A DNA stretch of 64,000 nt from Maea johnstoni (Eukaryota; Annelida; Polychaeta; Spionida; Magelonidae). The DNA lies in the NCBI GenBank assembly GCA_963942565.1, contig OZ012694.1, forward strand, positions 21,206,856-21,270,855, written 5' to 3'. The position numbers and the translations under genes were made by a program. The notes under the pieces are model-generated. The model did not search any database. It had not been told where the DNA came from and saw only the letters and a list, made by a program, of their open reading frames with translations. This document shows positions 27,307 through 53,300 of the stretch, in pieces (position 1 is the first letter of the stretch; each line of letters starts with the position of its first letter).

Positions 27307-27546
27307 AGCGGGCAGATTTGAGTCAGCAGGTGCGCGTTGCTTATCAAAATCTCCGATAGATAGCGCTGCAAAAAGAGCGCGAAAATTCCACGCTGTGATT
27401 GGATTTTCCTCCAAATTTGTTTATGTATCTGAGCAACAGGAAACCGTTATCATTCTCAGGTAGACAAAACAATGTTGAAGAAATCATTCACTTCTTGAGC
27501 CTGAGTGACTATCGAAGAGATTTGCTTTGATTTTTGAAACGAAATA

Positions 27547-42161
<14,615 letters not shown>

Positions 42162-42577
42162 TCAAGTAGTGTAACTCAGCCCAGTGAGTTCAGGTGGCAG
42201 CACTTGCTAATATGCCTGTGTTCTACCTGGCCACAACAGATAGGCAGGAAATACAACTGCTGGAAAGCAGTTGAATCTAGACAAGATCGCTTTTATTCAG
42301 CAAGAAGACATTTTTCATACGTAACTCTATGTGTGATAGAGTTAAGAAAAGGAAAAGGAGAAAGTGAGTATTCTAGAGGAATCATTAAGAGACTAAATAT
42401 AGTGCCTTTGCCTACTTTATTACCTCTCGTGCTACAAGCATGATAAAGCTGTAAATATTTATAGGGTGAAAATACATAGAAATCATGTAGGGACTTATAT
42501 TGGTGTTTGATAAATGAGTGACATTACAATTATCTCTGGAACACCTAGTTCATCTTAGACATTCTTGTGTTACTCAG

Positions 42578-42905
42578 GGGCTCAAATTCCTTTGGGATCA
42601 ACTTGCCATGTTGGCCAAGTGAATGTAAGTGTTTATATGCTTTGTAAAAAAGTCAACTTGTTTTTTGCAAACTTTACAATCTTGGTTTTGCAAACTTTAC
42701 AATCTTGGTTTAGTACTAGTATAACTAAAATTGAAAAATGTATGAGGATGTATCTTAGTTTTTAATTTTTATGTGCCTGAATGAATATTAATGAATTTCG
42801 TTTATGCAGCATCTTAAATAATTGATATTCAATCATATAATTTTTTTACATTTTCAACTTGCCTTGGTTGGCTAGTAAGTGTTGATTTTTACTTGCCTGG
42901 TAGAT
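42578..42905. mobile_element. Degraded element related to the CAGGG family
   Basis: CAGGGGCTCAAATTCC, CAACTTGCCATGTTGGC and, at the other side, CAACTTGCCTTGGTTGGCTAG and TTTTTACTTGCCTGG suggest inverted arms. Ends are uncertain. Confidence 0.4.
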
Positions 42906-43519
42906 GATTTTACTAGCTATGTCCTTTACATTGGTGTCTGTTACTTTATACATTCCAACGGTTTTTAACTTGAATCCTTTTGCATTGTTATTACACTTTA
43001 TTTGTGAACTGCCAAAATTATATTTTCCTGTTAAGTAAATTATGATTTGTTAACTGCAGCTCTGTAATAGGGAGCTACAGGTTGAGTTTTTGTAGAGCAT
43101 TTACGAACTGCCCAAACAAAGTTTGATAACATGAATTATGATGAGTGATAGAGCAATGTGGATTGTGTTTGTGGTGATATGAATTGCCCAACTGCATTTT
43201 TAATTAGTAAATAATGATACGTTAAAAGTAGCTCTATGTTATAGAACTACAGGGTCAGTGTATGTAGTGAACTACCCAAAGAGTATTTCATAATAACTTA
43301 AATTATGAAATGTTATAGAGCTACAGGTTTGGTGTCTGTATTAAATTGTTCTATCTCTCTGGAAAGAAAAGCATTGATAACTTCTCCATTTAAAACATTC
43401 ATGAGCATCAAGTCAAACTTTGTATAAGTTGGACATCTTTTGCTGGACAACTTTTGACCGAGTAATGCAAGTTTGCCTGTATAATCATGCTGTTCCTGCA
43501 TAATTGTTTTGCTAGTATA

Positions 43520-43760
43520 TTAACCCATAAATGCTCCTAGCTGCCAAAAGCAGTCTGACAATTTCAGTGAAATATTTTATCCAGAAGCACAGTTAGGAAA
43601 ATATGTTAAGGAGAAATATGAATCAGAACATTACCAACAACTCTCCTTCAATTTTTTTTTATGAAATAATTCCTAATTTCCAAGTTATCATCACAAGTAT
43701 CATAGATCCAGATGAAAATTTCAAGAATTAGAAAAGCTTTTTTAAGCATTTATGGGTTAA
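43520..43760. mobile_element. TTAA MITE family 2, intact ends
   Basis: TTAACCCATAAATGCT at the left is matched exactly inverted by AGCATTTATGGGTTAA at the right (16 bp including TTAA). Relatives are at 47767-47988, 49850-49970 and 59500-59775, with GCTGCCAAAAGCAGTC and AACTCTCCTTCA words inside. Confidence 0.88.
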
Positions 43761-44220
43761 GGATGTTTAGAAGTTTTCTCTCTCCTTTTCATACTTAGGA
43801 TATATTTTCCTGGTGTTTTTCACATAGTAGATGATCAGGTTTTTGACTATTTCTATTTGTTCTATTGTTTTATTTATTCCTTGTTATTTATGGCCTTTAC
43901 AGTTTATCACTCCCAATGAGGGAGGCGTGTATTTGTTATGTTTTAAAAAATGAAATAAAGTTGTTAAAGGAACCTTACGTGTAGTGTTTTGTTGTACATT
44001 GATCTTCCCTGAATTCGCAGTGACATTCTCTATCTTTTCTAGTGCAAGAGGCATCCCTATTGGCCACTTGAATTCCCTGGATGAGTCAGTCTGACACTCA
44101 GATTTCAGGCTAGGTACCGAGTAGGCCTTATGATAAAAATTAGTGGTCAAAAACAGGATACATAATACATGTACATACATACTATTTTGGACCCCCAGTC
44201 TGAAAAATCTAGGGGTATAT

Positions 44221-44423
44221 AAACCCTTGCGATATTGAGTCTACATTTGCCTAAGGCACAATATCACACAAATATTTGATGATTATCTAAACCCAGTCAT
44301 TTTGGTATTCATTTGAAAGCTTTCACTGAGCACTATCAGATGAGTACCAATGTGCCAGGGTTCCAGTAATTTTTCAAACTGATTTAGCTTTGTCTAAATT
44401 AGCCACCAGCAGCCAAAGGGTTG
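44221..44423 (-). mobile_element. TTAA MITE family 1, copy 6
   Basis: AACCCTTGCGATATTGAGTC, CCCAGTCATTTTGGTATTCA and AGCCACCAGCAGCCAAAGGG follow the family order in reverse. The ends are eroded. Confidence 0.7.
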
Positions 44424-45971
44424 AATCCCTAAACGATGGACCATGCATATAAGTATACCCTATTGAACATTTTCTCATGAAAAAGTATCTAAAAGTATAT
44501 TTTGTTGCATGAATATTACAATCTAAGGTACAATAACAACACAACACAGCAGTCAGTGAGGTTTCTATCTTTATATTTAGAAACTTACTCAGAAGATACA
44601 CTTTTAGCAGCTAATAATAGTACCAATCAAGATAATATTTCAAGACAGAGGATCAATAGAAACAATGAATACTGCAAGATTGAAATTCTCTGTAAATTGA
44701 CTGCAGAACAAGTTTATTAACCAACTTTGCCTCTGTAGTGCACCCAAGGTCTTCAAAATTTGAAAAGAACTCATCAAATAAAGTAATTTTTGAGAAAAAT
44801 CAGCGGTTGTGAAACCCAACAGGAAAAACAACTTTCAGTCAAATATTTGCTTCATTATTGAGATATTCCCATAAGTGTTAGACCATGAGTACTCTCAAGA
44901 TGTGTTCTATTAAACCCACATCAAAAATAGAATTTCAGATGAATTGTTTTTGTATTATATGTAGCATCTATGCATACTTAACAAGCACCGTTCACATTCA
45001 GTCATCATACTTCATTCACACCACAGGTTAGTACCCATCCATGCTAAGAGTTCCCCATGTGGAATATCCTCTGAATTTAAGATAACTTAAAATAAAGTAA
45101 CTGCAATAAAGTTTAAAATCACAAAACATGTAAAGGCAAGTAGTACTTCGCGTTTTGATGATTAGTTATCCTTCAAATACATTCCAAAATAGGCAATTTA
45201 TTAGAAAAAATATTCCAAGAATAGTTATTATAGGACGCTCTGAGCATGAGTGGGGTTAACCAGTTAATCACCAAAAAACCCAAACGGTCAGACACATATG
45301 TAACATTCACTCTGTGAGGAAATACCCAAGGCAATCACTAGAGAATTTTGTATTTTTTTTCATAAGTCCTACTTCTGACGAAAGGGCATCGGGCATGACT
45401 ATATTACACACAAGGTACAATTACATTGCTATCATACAGTTACTAAAGCGTACAGTTACAAGTGTCACTTCCCAATGACAAAGCGATAAACAAAAAGTAA
45501 AATTAGATATATTTACAAATAAAACAAAAGAACAACCTAAACCACTTGATCCTAGTACCATGCATACAAATGGTAGGAGTTCATAAAAATTCACAAGACC
45601 ATGATTATTCCTTATACCTCTTATAGTGTTCCATTTAGATTTATGAACATTTATAAAACTAAAACTCCCATTACTTCTGATTGAACATGAGACATCACAC
45701 AGTGTAAGCTATAATCCATTCACGCCCAGAGTGCTTTAACTAGTTAACCATTTTGGCAACATATTTCTGGCTGAGGCATTGCCCACACAGGCTTGAGTTA
45801 CTTTGAAGCTTAACCAAAAAGTTGTCTGGACATCCTTGGGAAACACAAAAATATGATATATAAAGCCTTATATAGTCCATAGGAGTATACATTCAGTGAG
45901 TGTTGCGTAAGAATAGCCTAAAATACCTTCATGGATTGGTCTATTGATTTAACATTTGATTTTAACTTTTT

Positions 45972-46132
45972 TAGTTACTGAGATGTTGTACGAAGAGTCA
46001 GCTCATGTTATATACAGTGAAAATTTCAGCCAATCAGGTGGCTACTTCCCTTCAGGATTAGCATTTTGGGGAGGTTGGAAAAAAGGAGAAATAAAACTTG
46101 CCAAACGATGTTCATCTCCAATAAACATGGGT
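45972..46132 (+). other. Orphan exon-like ORF, no recognised homology
   Basis: A 53-residue open stretch (VTEMLYEESAHVIYSE, then GGYFPSGLAFWGGWKKGEIK) is flanked by a good acceptor (pyrimidine tract ending TTTTTTAG at 45972) and a plausible donor (CATGG then GTACGT near 46131). I recognise no family, and no partner exon was found on this strand between REC8 and the window end. It could be a pseudo-exon, a lone exon of a lineage-specific gene, or chance. Confidence 0.2.
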
Positions 46133-46637
46133 ACGTAAACTTTGATGTTTGATAAAGACACCATTGATGTTGCTACCAATCCCTGGTCTCTTGACACTTA
46201 GGTATTCAGAGTAAGAAGAAAGCATAATCTAATCATAATATATGTGTAATACCTGATGACCCTAGGCCCTAGGTTAGATCAGCATACATAATGCACCAGG
46301 TCCTAGAGTTTAATCAGCTGGAAGCATAGTACTGTTCCACATTGCAGATAAATAATTGATACATACGGGCCGTTTCCCACAAGTTACATTTGAAATTTTG
46401 ATTATGATGTTCTTTTTTGCTTTTTCAATTCTAGATTATTAACTAGCCATTTGTTAATGGTGGAAGAAACTGGGTTATCCAGGGAACACCATCAACACAC
46501 CACAGTATCGTTGAGGTCTGAGGAAAAGAATACGGTTTTCAACTAATAAGATTTGTATCTTATATAACATCAAATTCTTTATTTTGTGGTGTGATTTTAT
46601 AGACACTTGTCTGAGTATAAGATATGAAGATAACTAA

Positions 46638-46884
46638 GGCCTAAAAAAAAAAATTGTTTGTTTCCTGTAACCCGACCGACCCTACCATTTCATTGCCGAC
46701 CCTACGTCTTTTTACCTCCCGTCGTGAAACTTGTAATAGGTGAATGAAATGTTTTTTCAGCATTTTTCCAGGACACCTACTGCTAAATACAAAAAAAAAA
46801 AAAAAAAAAAAAAAGATTTACCTACCTACCTACCCTATTTTTTTTGGAACCGTTACAGGAAACAAACAATTTTTTTTTTAGGCC
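46638..46884. mobile_element. PIF/Harbinger-like MITE, 247 bp, TAA duplication
   Basis: Ends GGCCTAAAAAAAAAAATTGT and ACAATTTTTTTTTTAGGCC, continuing inward as TTGTTTCCTGTAAC/GTTACAGGAAACAA. TAA flanks both sides (46635-46637 and 46885-46887), the 3-bp target type of PIF/Harbinger. A partial end copy lies at 30285-30320. Confidence 0.88.
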
Positions 46885-47349
46885 TAATCAGTGCTAGGGC
46901 AAGGGTGTGGAGAAAGCTGCCCCCTTGCATAGCCCCCTCTCTAGGTTCAGGTTCCCTATGATATCCCTGCCATGTCAATCCTATGGCAATACTCAACATA
47001 AAATAAATTAAAACAGAATAGGACTCAGCATATTATTCAAAGTGAAGGATCTTCCTGATTCAAGAAAAAAGCATTCATGGATCAACTTTAATTTAACCTG
47101 CCTGCCCAGGAAGAAAAACCAGCACCAGCATATACTTGTTCTAGACTTCTAATCTGCCCTGCTCAATGTCTATTATTTCATTAAATTGCACAATCAACTT
47201 GTCCTAAATACTGTATCTACCCCGTAGGGCAAGTAATAGTTTAAATTAAGATTTTTCACCAAGACCCTTTTTAAGTGCCAAGGGAAGGGGGCTGTCTCAA
47301 TGTTGAGCTTAATAACAAAATTCTTTGATTCTAGATAACATTCACCGTT

Positions 47350-50300
47350 CTACTTTTTCTCCGAGTTTGCACTTCTGAGTGGTAGTCTCGATTTAGCTTT
47401 CGGTGTGGAAGATCTCGAGCGATTGGTCGGCGTGGAGACTTTGTTGTTGGGTGTGGTTGTTCGGGAATTTCGAGGGGTGGTCTTAGATATAGGGAGGGCA
47501 GGTTGCTTGAAAGCCCTTTTCTTGCTCGATGACGGTTGCTTGCTATTGTTGAGGTTTTCTTTCATCTCTGAAACATCCTCCTAAAAAATATCACAAGAGT
47601 GTATAATTAAGATATTTGACTGATGTTTTGATCATGTTTAAAGTAGTGCTTGGACTCAGACTAAAAACAGCAGATTAAAGTGATTTATTAACAAGTTGCA
47701 AGCTTCATTGCCAAATATCATAATTAATTGCCAATTTCTGGTTTACAGAATGAGAAAACACTACTTAACCAATTAACTCTCATAGCTGCCAAAAGCAGTC
47801 AGACAATTTGGGTAAAATATTGAACGTGAAAACAAAGTTGCAAATATTTCAAGGAGAAATGTTAATCAGAACCAATAACTCTCCTTCATATATTTTGTAA
47901 AATAATCATCAGTTGCCAAATTATTGTCAAAAATATTATAGATTTCGATGACCATTTCTGGAGAATCTCCTAAGCATTAATGGATTAAAATGTTTTATTT
48001 TCTTATCTGAGTTGGCACTACTAAGCACGATTTTGGATTTCGGTTTATGCTTGAGGAACACCCTCATATGGGGGCCTTAACCCTTATGCTGCTGGTGGCT
48101 AATTTGGCTAATACAAAAGTATGCAAAAAAGCTGAAATATTACTGAAACCCTGGCATATGGGTTCTCATCTGAGAGTACTCAGTAATAGCTTTCTAATGA
48201 ATACCAACATGACAGGGTTTGAATGGTTTCCTCAGCATTGAAATGGTTAAGATGGAGTGGGGTGAATATAAAAGCAGCTTGTTACCTGTGAGTTGGCCGG
48301 TTTTATGATGATTTCCGTCTCTGGTTCTGTGTTTTCATCGACCACAGGAGCTACGTCACTGGCGTTGGAGATGGACGACACGTTCGACAGGTTGGCAGCC
48401 TCATTCACTACTGTCTCGCCACCTACTTCAAGGGACGATTTGCTCCCTTTAGTCTGAAAGACAGAAAAGAGCCATGGCAGGAGTCTGTGCTGGATATAAT
48501 ATCACCAGTCAATCACAAATGGGCCAACCAATACATGATTTACCGACTCACTCCATTTAGGGATTTGCTCCTTTATAACCGTCACAATTGCAATATTTTA
48601 ATGGTATTTATGGTGATACTGCATGGTTCCCATGTGCCTTTTTTGTGAAATTTAGCAAAAAATTCTTATCTACTTTAAAAAGTTTAAAAGTAAATAGCAA
48701 ACTGCCTTCATTCAACCTTTAAAGTTTTAGCAATACGATATGCTGACATTAATGGTGCAAAATCTTAACAATATTTCTACAGTACTGCCTGCCTCATGGG
48801 TACCTAATTTTTTTTATATTTAGAACTGTCAGAATCAGAAATTTTGTTTAAAGAATATCAATTCCAAATAACACGTATCAAGATCTTCAGGTATAAATGG
48901 GCGAAGCAAGCAGGATGGAAGCAGGCCTCTGGGATTAAAAAAACAGTTGACTGCACACCAAGCATAAAGCTTAAATCAACATGTTTATTTTATTTTGAAA
49001 TATGCTGGCGAATGCTTCATAACAACAGCTAGTTGGGGATATCAAACAGGACATGACAGCGATAAGCAGTGACAACAAGGTGCGTGAAAGGCGTTCTGTG
49101 TTAGGTTTGTGTACTCTACATAGGCGAGTCAGCACGTTGACTACTCCAGCTCAAGCTCGGCTCTCGTGCCTTCAGTACTTGAGCCACTCAAGTTTGTGAG
49201 TGATGAGTGCAGCTCTGCTGTCTATAGCCACCACCAAAGCCAGGGCTAAGAAACCATCTATACATCAAGATTGATCTTCAAAAAACCTCACCAGGGACTG
49301 GCCCAGTTTGGAAACCCAAACCTTTGATACACAAACCAGATAATCGGATTGCTCTGTTCATGAATTTTTAAGAATCATTGATTTTAATCAAATAATCAAA
49401 TTTCCTCTTCATTGAAAGTGCTACGACAGCAAAACTTGTTCGTTTTGGTGTAAACCATGATAAATCTAAATCTGTTACATTGGTTTTAACATTAACAAAA
49501 ATGAAAGAACATGTGATGTAGTAGAAAGTTTTCATAGAAATGAAAAAACAACAACTGATATTGCAAAAATAGATATGCAACCCCATTTATGTATTTACAC
49601 AAAATATGTAACAAATACATTGCAGGGACAATCGTGACACAACCCAGTCTTAGGGTCTGAGGTTTGAGATCAACCATGACAAAATTTCCCTCTGCAAATC
49701 TATTGTGCAGCCTGTCTCACCTCACATCCCTTATCACACTCCTCTAGTTCACCATTGTCACCAATAGGTGGCGCCATCAGCTCCTCCTCATCCTGCCTTT
49801 CTCCAGCCTAGAAACGTGGTGGACATGTTAAAAGACTGTACCCTTATCAACCCACTTATGTTCATATTGCCTATTTTGGAAAGATTTTTGGAGCAAAAAT
49901 ACACTTAAAAAAAGGTTTGATAGGGAAATAATGATCAAAACCGAACCAGCAACTCTCCTGACACTTAACTGGAATATGAAATTTATATTATCGTCACTTT
50001 TTCGGCCAAAGTTAGGCTGACTTATGACTTTGTGTGGTACAGGAAACTGGAGTACCCTGCGAAAGACAACAACTAACTGGTCACTTTCTTACATGCCCTG
50101 AGCTGTACACAGGTAAATATTGACGGGCCCGTAACGGGCCTGTTATGGGCTCAGAACCTGTTATGACGAGCCTGTCATGGGCCTGTTACGAGCCCGTTAT
50201 AGGGGAGCGGCCAGGGGCCAGATTTGAGATTTATTTTGGGCGGGTCTCACACACACCTCCAACATACATCATTTGAAAGCTTATACTCTCTAGTTTAATA

Positions 50301-53300
50301 TTCTGCCTGTTGGAGTTGTCAAAAGTGGTGCAGATTCTGAGAAAATACGTTTACGTAACATAATGTCTGGAAAAAAGCTGAAAGGTATGAAATTACGATA
50401 TTTTTTTTGAAGGGGTTAAAGAGGATAGTATGTTCACTTAACTTTGTGCACTACAACAAGCCTCCTGCCCACAATTCAAATAAAACATTTGAAGCCATAC
50501 TACTTAATTTTTCTGGTGAAAATTCCAATTTTATTACAAATTTAGGGTACGATTCACCTTTTTCTCAAATGCCATCACATAAATCAACTTTTCAGATAGT
50601 ACAATACCAGACTTAGCTACATAGCACACATATATATATAATCCTACATCTTTTTTCAATCATTTAGGAACCAAACTGAGTTACAAGGCTGATTTATTCA
50701 AACGTTTTGGTAATTCCTATGCCTATAAAACTGAAAAAGATGATAATAGAAAAATGTGCAAAATGATATTTAATCTTTCAAATATTCCAAAAAGAATCTG
50801 AATGACATCCAAACTGAAGCATACCCTGTACAGATATCTTATATTGGATATTGGCTGTCAGATTTTTAGATTTGGTTGCCCAGTCACCTAGGACAACTAA
50901 ATTATTTGTGAAAATAGTCAACAATTTAGCAAAATTCACAAAACGCTCACAAAACAAGTCAAATAAAATGTAATCATACAGGCAACCTTACATAAGTCGG
51001 ACACTTATAAGTCAGATTTTCTACTAAGTCAGATGGCTTTGCTGGTCCCATCCCTATCATTGCAGTTTTATAATCTTCACATAACTCTAATTTTGCCTAT
51101 CTCGGACAGAAAATCCTGGTCCCAATTCATCCGACTTATGCAAGGTTACCTGTATTATGAGATTCACAATATGTTTTTCAGGAAGATTTTTTTTCTTTTC
51201 TTTGATACCAAATGTAAAATGTCCACCTTGAAGAAGACAAAGAACACTCACTGTATGATCAAACTTGTGTGCAAGTGTTCACACTCTAAGTCTCACAGCA
51301 TCAACCACAAACAGAATTATTCTGAATCACTGTCTGATGTATATTGTGTTGAAATCGGATTTTGACAAACATCATCACCGTGACAGGAACACAATTCCAC
51401 ACAGGCCAAGCGGTTCTTTCTACAAGAGCATGAGTCAGTACCACAAAGATTCCTCTTGCTGCAAGTACAAAGCAAATCTTGCATCACCTCGGAGGCTGAC
51501 AATCCTTCATAGTACACTGGGACAAGCTTCTCCCTCTCTCTTTTCCATCCATATTCCATGGGGATCCCAGGTCAGGCTTAGCAATGTGGGAGGAAATCCA
51601 AATCCTTGTTTGCCAGGCAGCCCTTCTGACATGCTGTTTCAGACTCTCTTCACAGGGTGGTAGCTTTGCCAACACACATTCTCGCTTGGCTGCAAGCTTT
51701 GCACGTAACACATTCATGTTTGAATGTGCTTCTTTTTCCTTGCCCTTAGGATCATACAAACTAGTAATGAACTTGTGAGCTCCAACAATTGAAGTGTTCT
51801 CATCATCACTACCTATGAAAACCAGCTCAGCAAAGGAGTCTACCCCTTTTTCTGAGATTGTTTTATACACAGAATTTTTTCCTATACCGAAAAAAACAGA
51901 TGTTGAATTACACTCTGTGAGAGCGTGAATAGCAGGCAATACTTTCAGAAATAGTGGTGATTGTGAGTGACATATGTCATGTACTGGGATGAACCTCCGA
52001 AGGTCAGTGGTTCTGGTGACTGTTCCAGTCTCAATCCAGAATTCTTTCACTCTGTCCATTTGCGGATAGTAGTGAATGGCTAGCACCAGAACATCTGTGT
52101 CAGGCATTTTGATGACTCGGCCTGTCATGTCATTTCTCTCGAATACGTTGTTGGCATGGACGGCATGTAGAATCATCCTGGTATCAGACTCATTTGAAAC
52201 AGAGGCACATCCTGAGGTACTGATCAACATCTCCACTGGTATACACGCCTCTCCTGAAGTCCAAGAATCACTACTGGGAGCCAAAGACACTGGATTACAC
52301 CAAATGGGGAGATTTGTCAAATCCTCCTTCTCAACACAGCAGCTTTTATAGCCCCATCAGTAGATCTGGCGTACTAACCTTCTCTGATATGACAAAGAAA
52401 GCCAAATTTCTGTGCAAACAGGGAAGTAAGACTGGAGGCATCAGTCCAGAAGTAATCTTCCGCCGAGCTCTCAACATTGCTGGCTGTAGGGATGATATCA
52501 GCCTTGAATCTGTTCTTGGTCATCCTGTGGGACCAGTTCCATCAGCCCTGTTTCACGATGACGGCTCAATGAGAAAGCCCACCAAATCAGAGCTTGGACA
52601 TAAACTTGAAGCAGATGTATCAAAGGTGACTGAGCTTCCACAACATGACAAGACATCCAGTGTATATATCAGGGATGCAATGGCCGCCATTCACATGATG
52701 CCAGGAGACAGTTTCAGTACGTTTGATAGCCTAGCCAGTGCATATCAGCGCAACTTGCTGGTTGAGTTTGACAAGGCAGATACAGTATTTGATGTTTTTG
52801 ACTAGGGTTGCATATCGGTACATACTCATTTCGAAAAGAACTGGTATTTACCGTTTCGTTTTTGAGTACCGCTTCGTTTCAACAGATTAAAAATTTGTTA
52901 CTGCCAATTATATGCGGCGATGACGCATTGTGTGCTGATTCCTGACGAAACAGTTATAGACACGCTGTCTGGAATAGCATTCAGCGGGAAACACGATACG
53001 GTGTAACATCCAACGCACGTTCGCAGTGCGTTGTGGCGATCATTTGCTTCGGTTAACTTCGTCAATGTCCGTCTCAATCGTTGGTTCTGTTCCCCAATTC
53101 TACTATTGATTGTTGTCATAGAATTGAGGAATGGAACCACACTTGTTAGCGACATGAATGTCGTAAAAAGGCTGATCAGGCCTCTGAGATCAGATGTACC
53201 GTTTCACTGTTAACAATACCGGTACTGATACCACTGGTACCGTTTCGCCAGTACCGGTATCGTACCATTTTGTGTTAACGGTATGCAACCCTATATTTGA

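Larger units (their letters stand above)
25848..27546. promoter_or_regulatory. Head-to-head interval between GOT1 and REC8 start codons
   Basis: GOT1 starts leftward at 25847 and REC8 rightward at 27547, leaving 1.7 kb. A LINE remnant fills about 26105-27306. The remaining REC8-proximal DNA (27307-27546) has an inverted CCAAT-like GATTGG near 27399 but no clear TATA box. Promoter function follows from gene arrangement only; no start site can be read. Confidence 0.4.
42162..47349. other. Convergent REC8-KIF11 intergenic region
   Basis: The 3' ends of REC8 (stop 42159-42161) and KIF11 (stop 47350-47352) face each other across 5.2 kb. It contains two TTAA MITEs, a PIF-like MITE, a SINE fragment (46440-46490), a diverged tandem repeat (about 43050-43350, GAGCTACAGGTT words) and one exon-like ORF. 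An AATAAA at 43954-43959 is a possible but distant REC8 polyadenylation signal. Confidence 0.5.
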
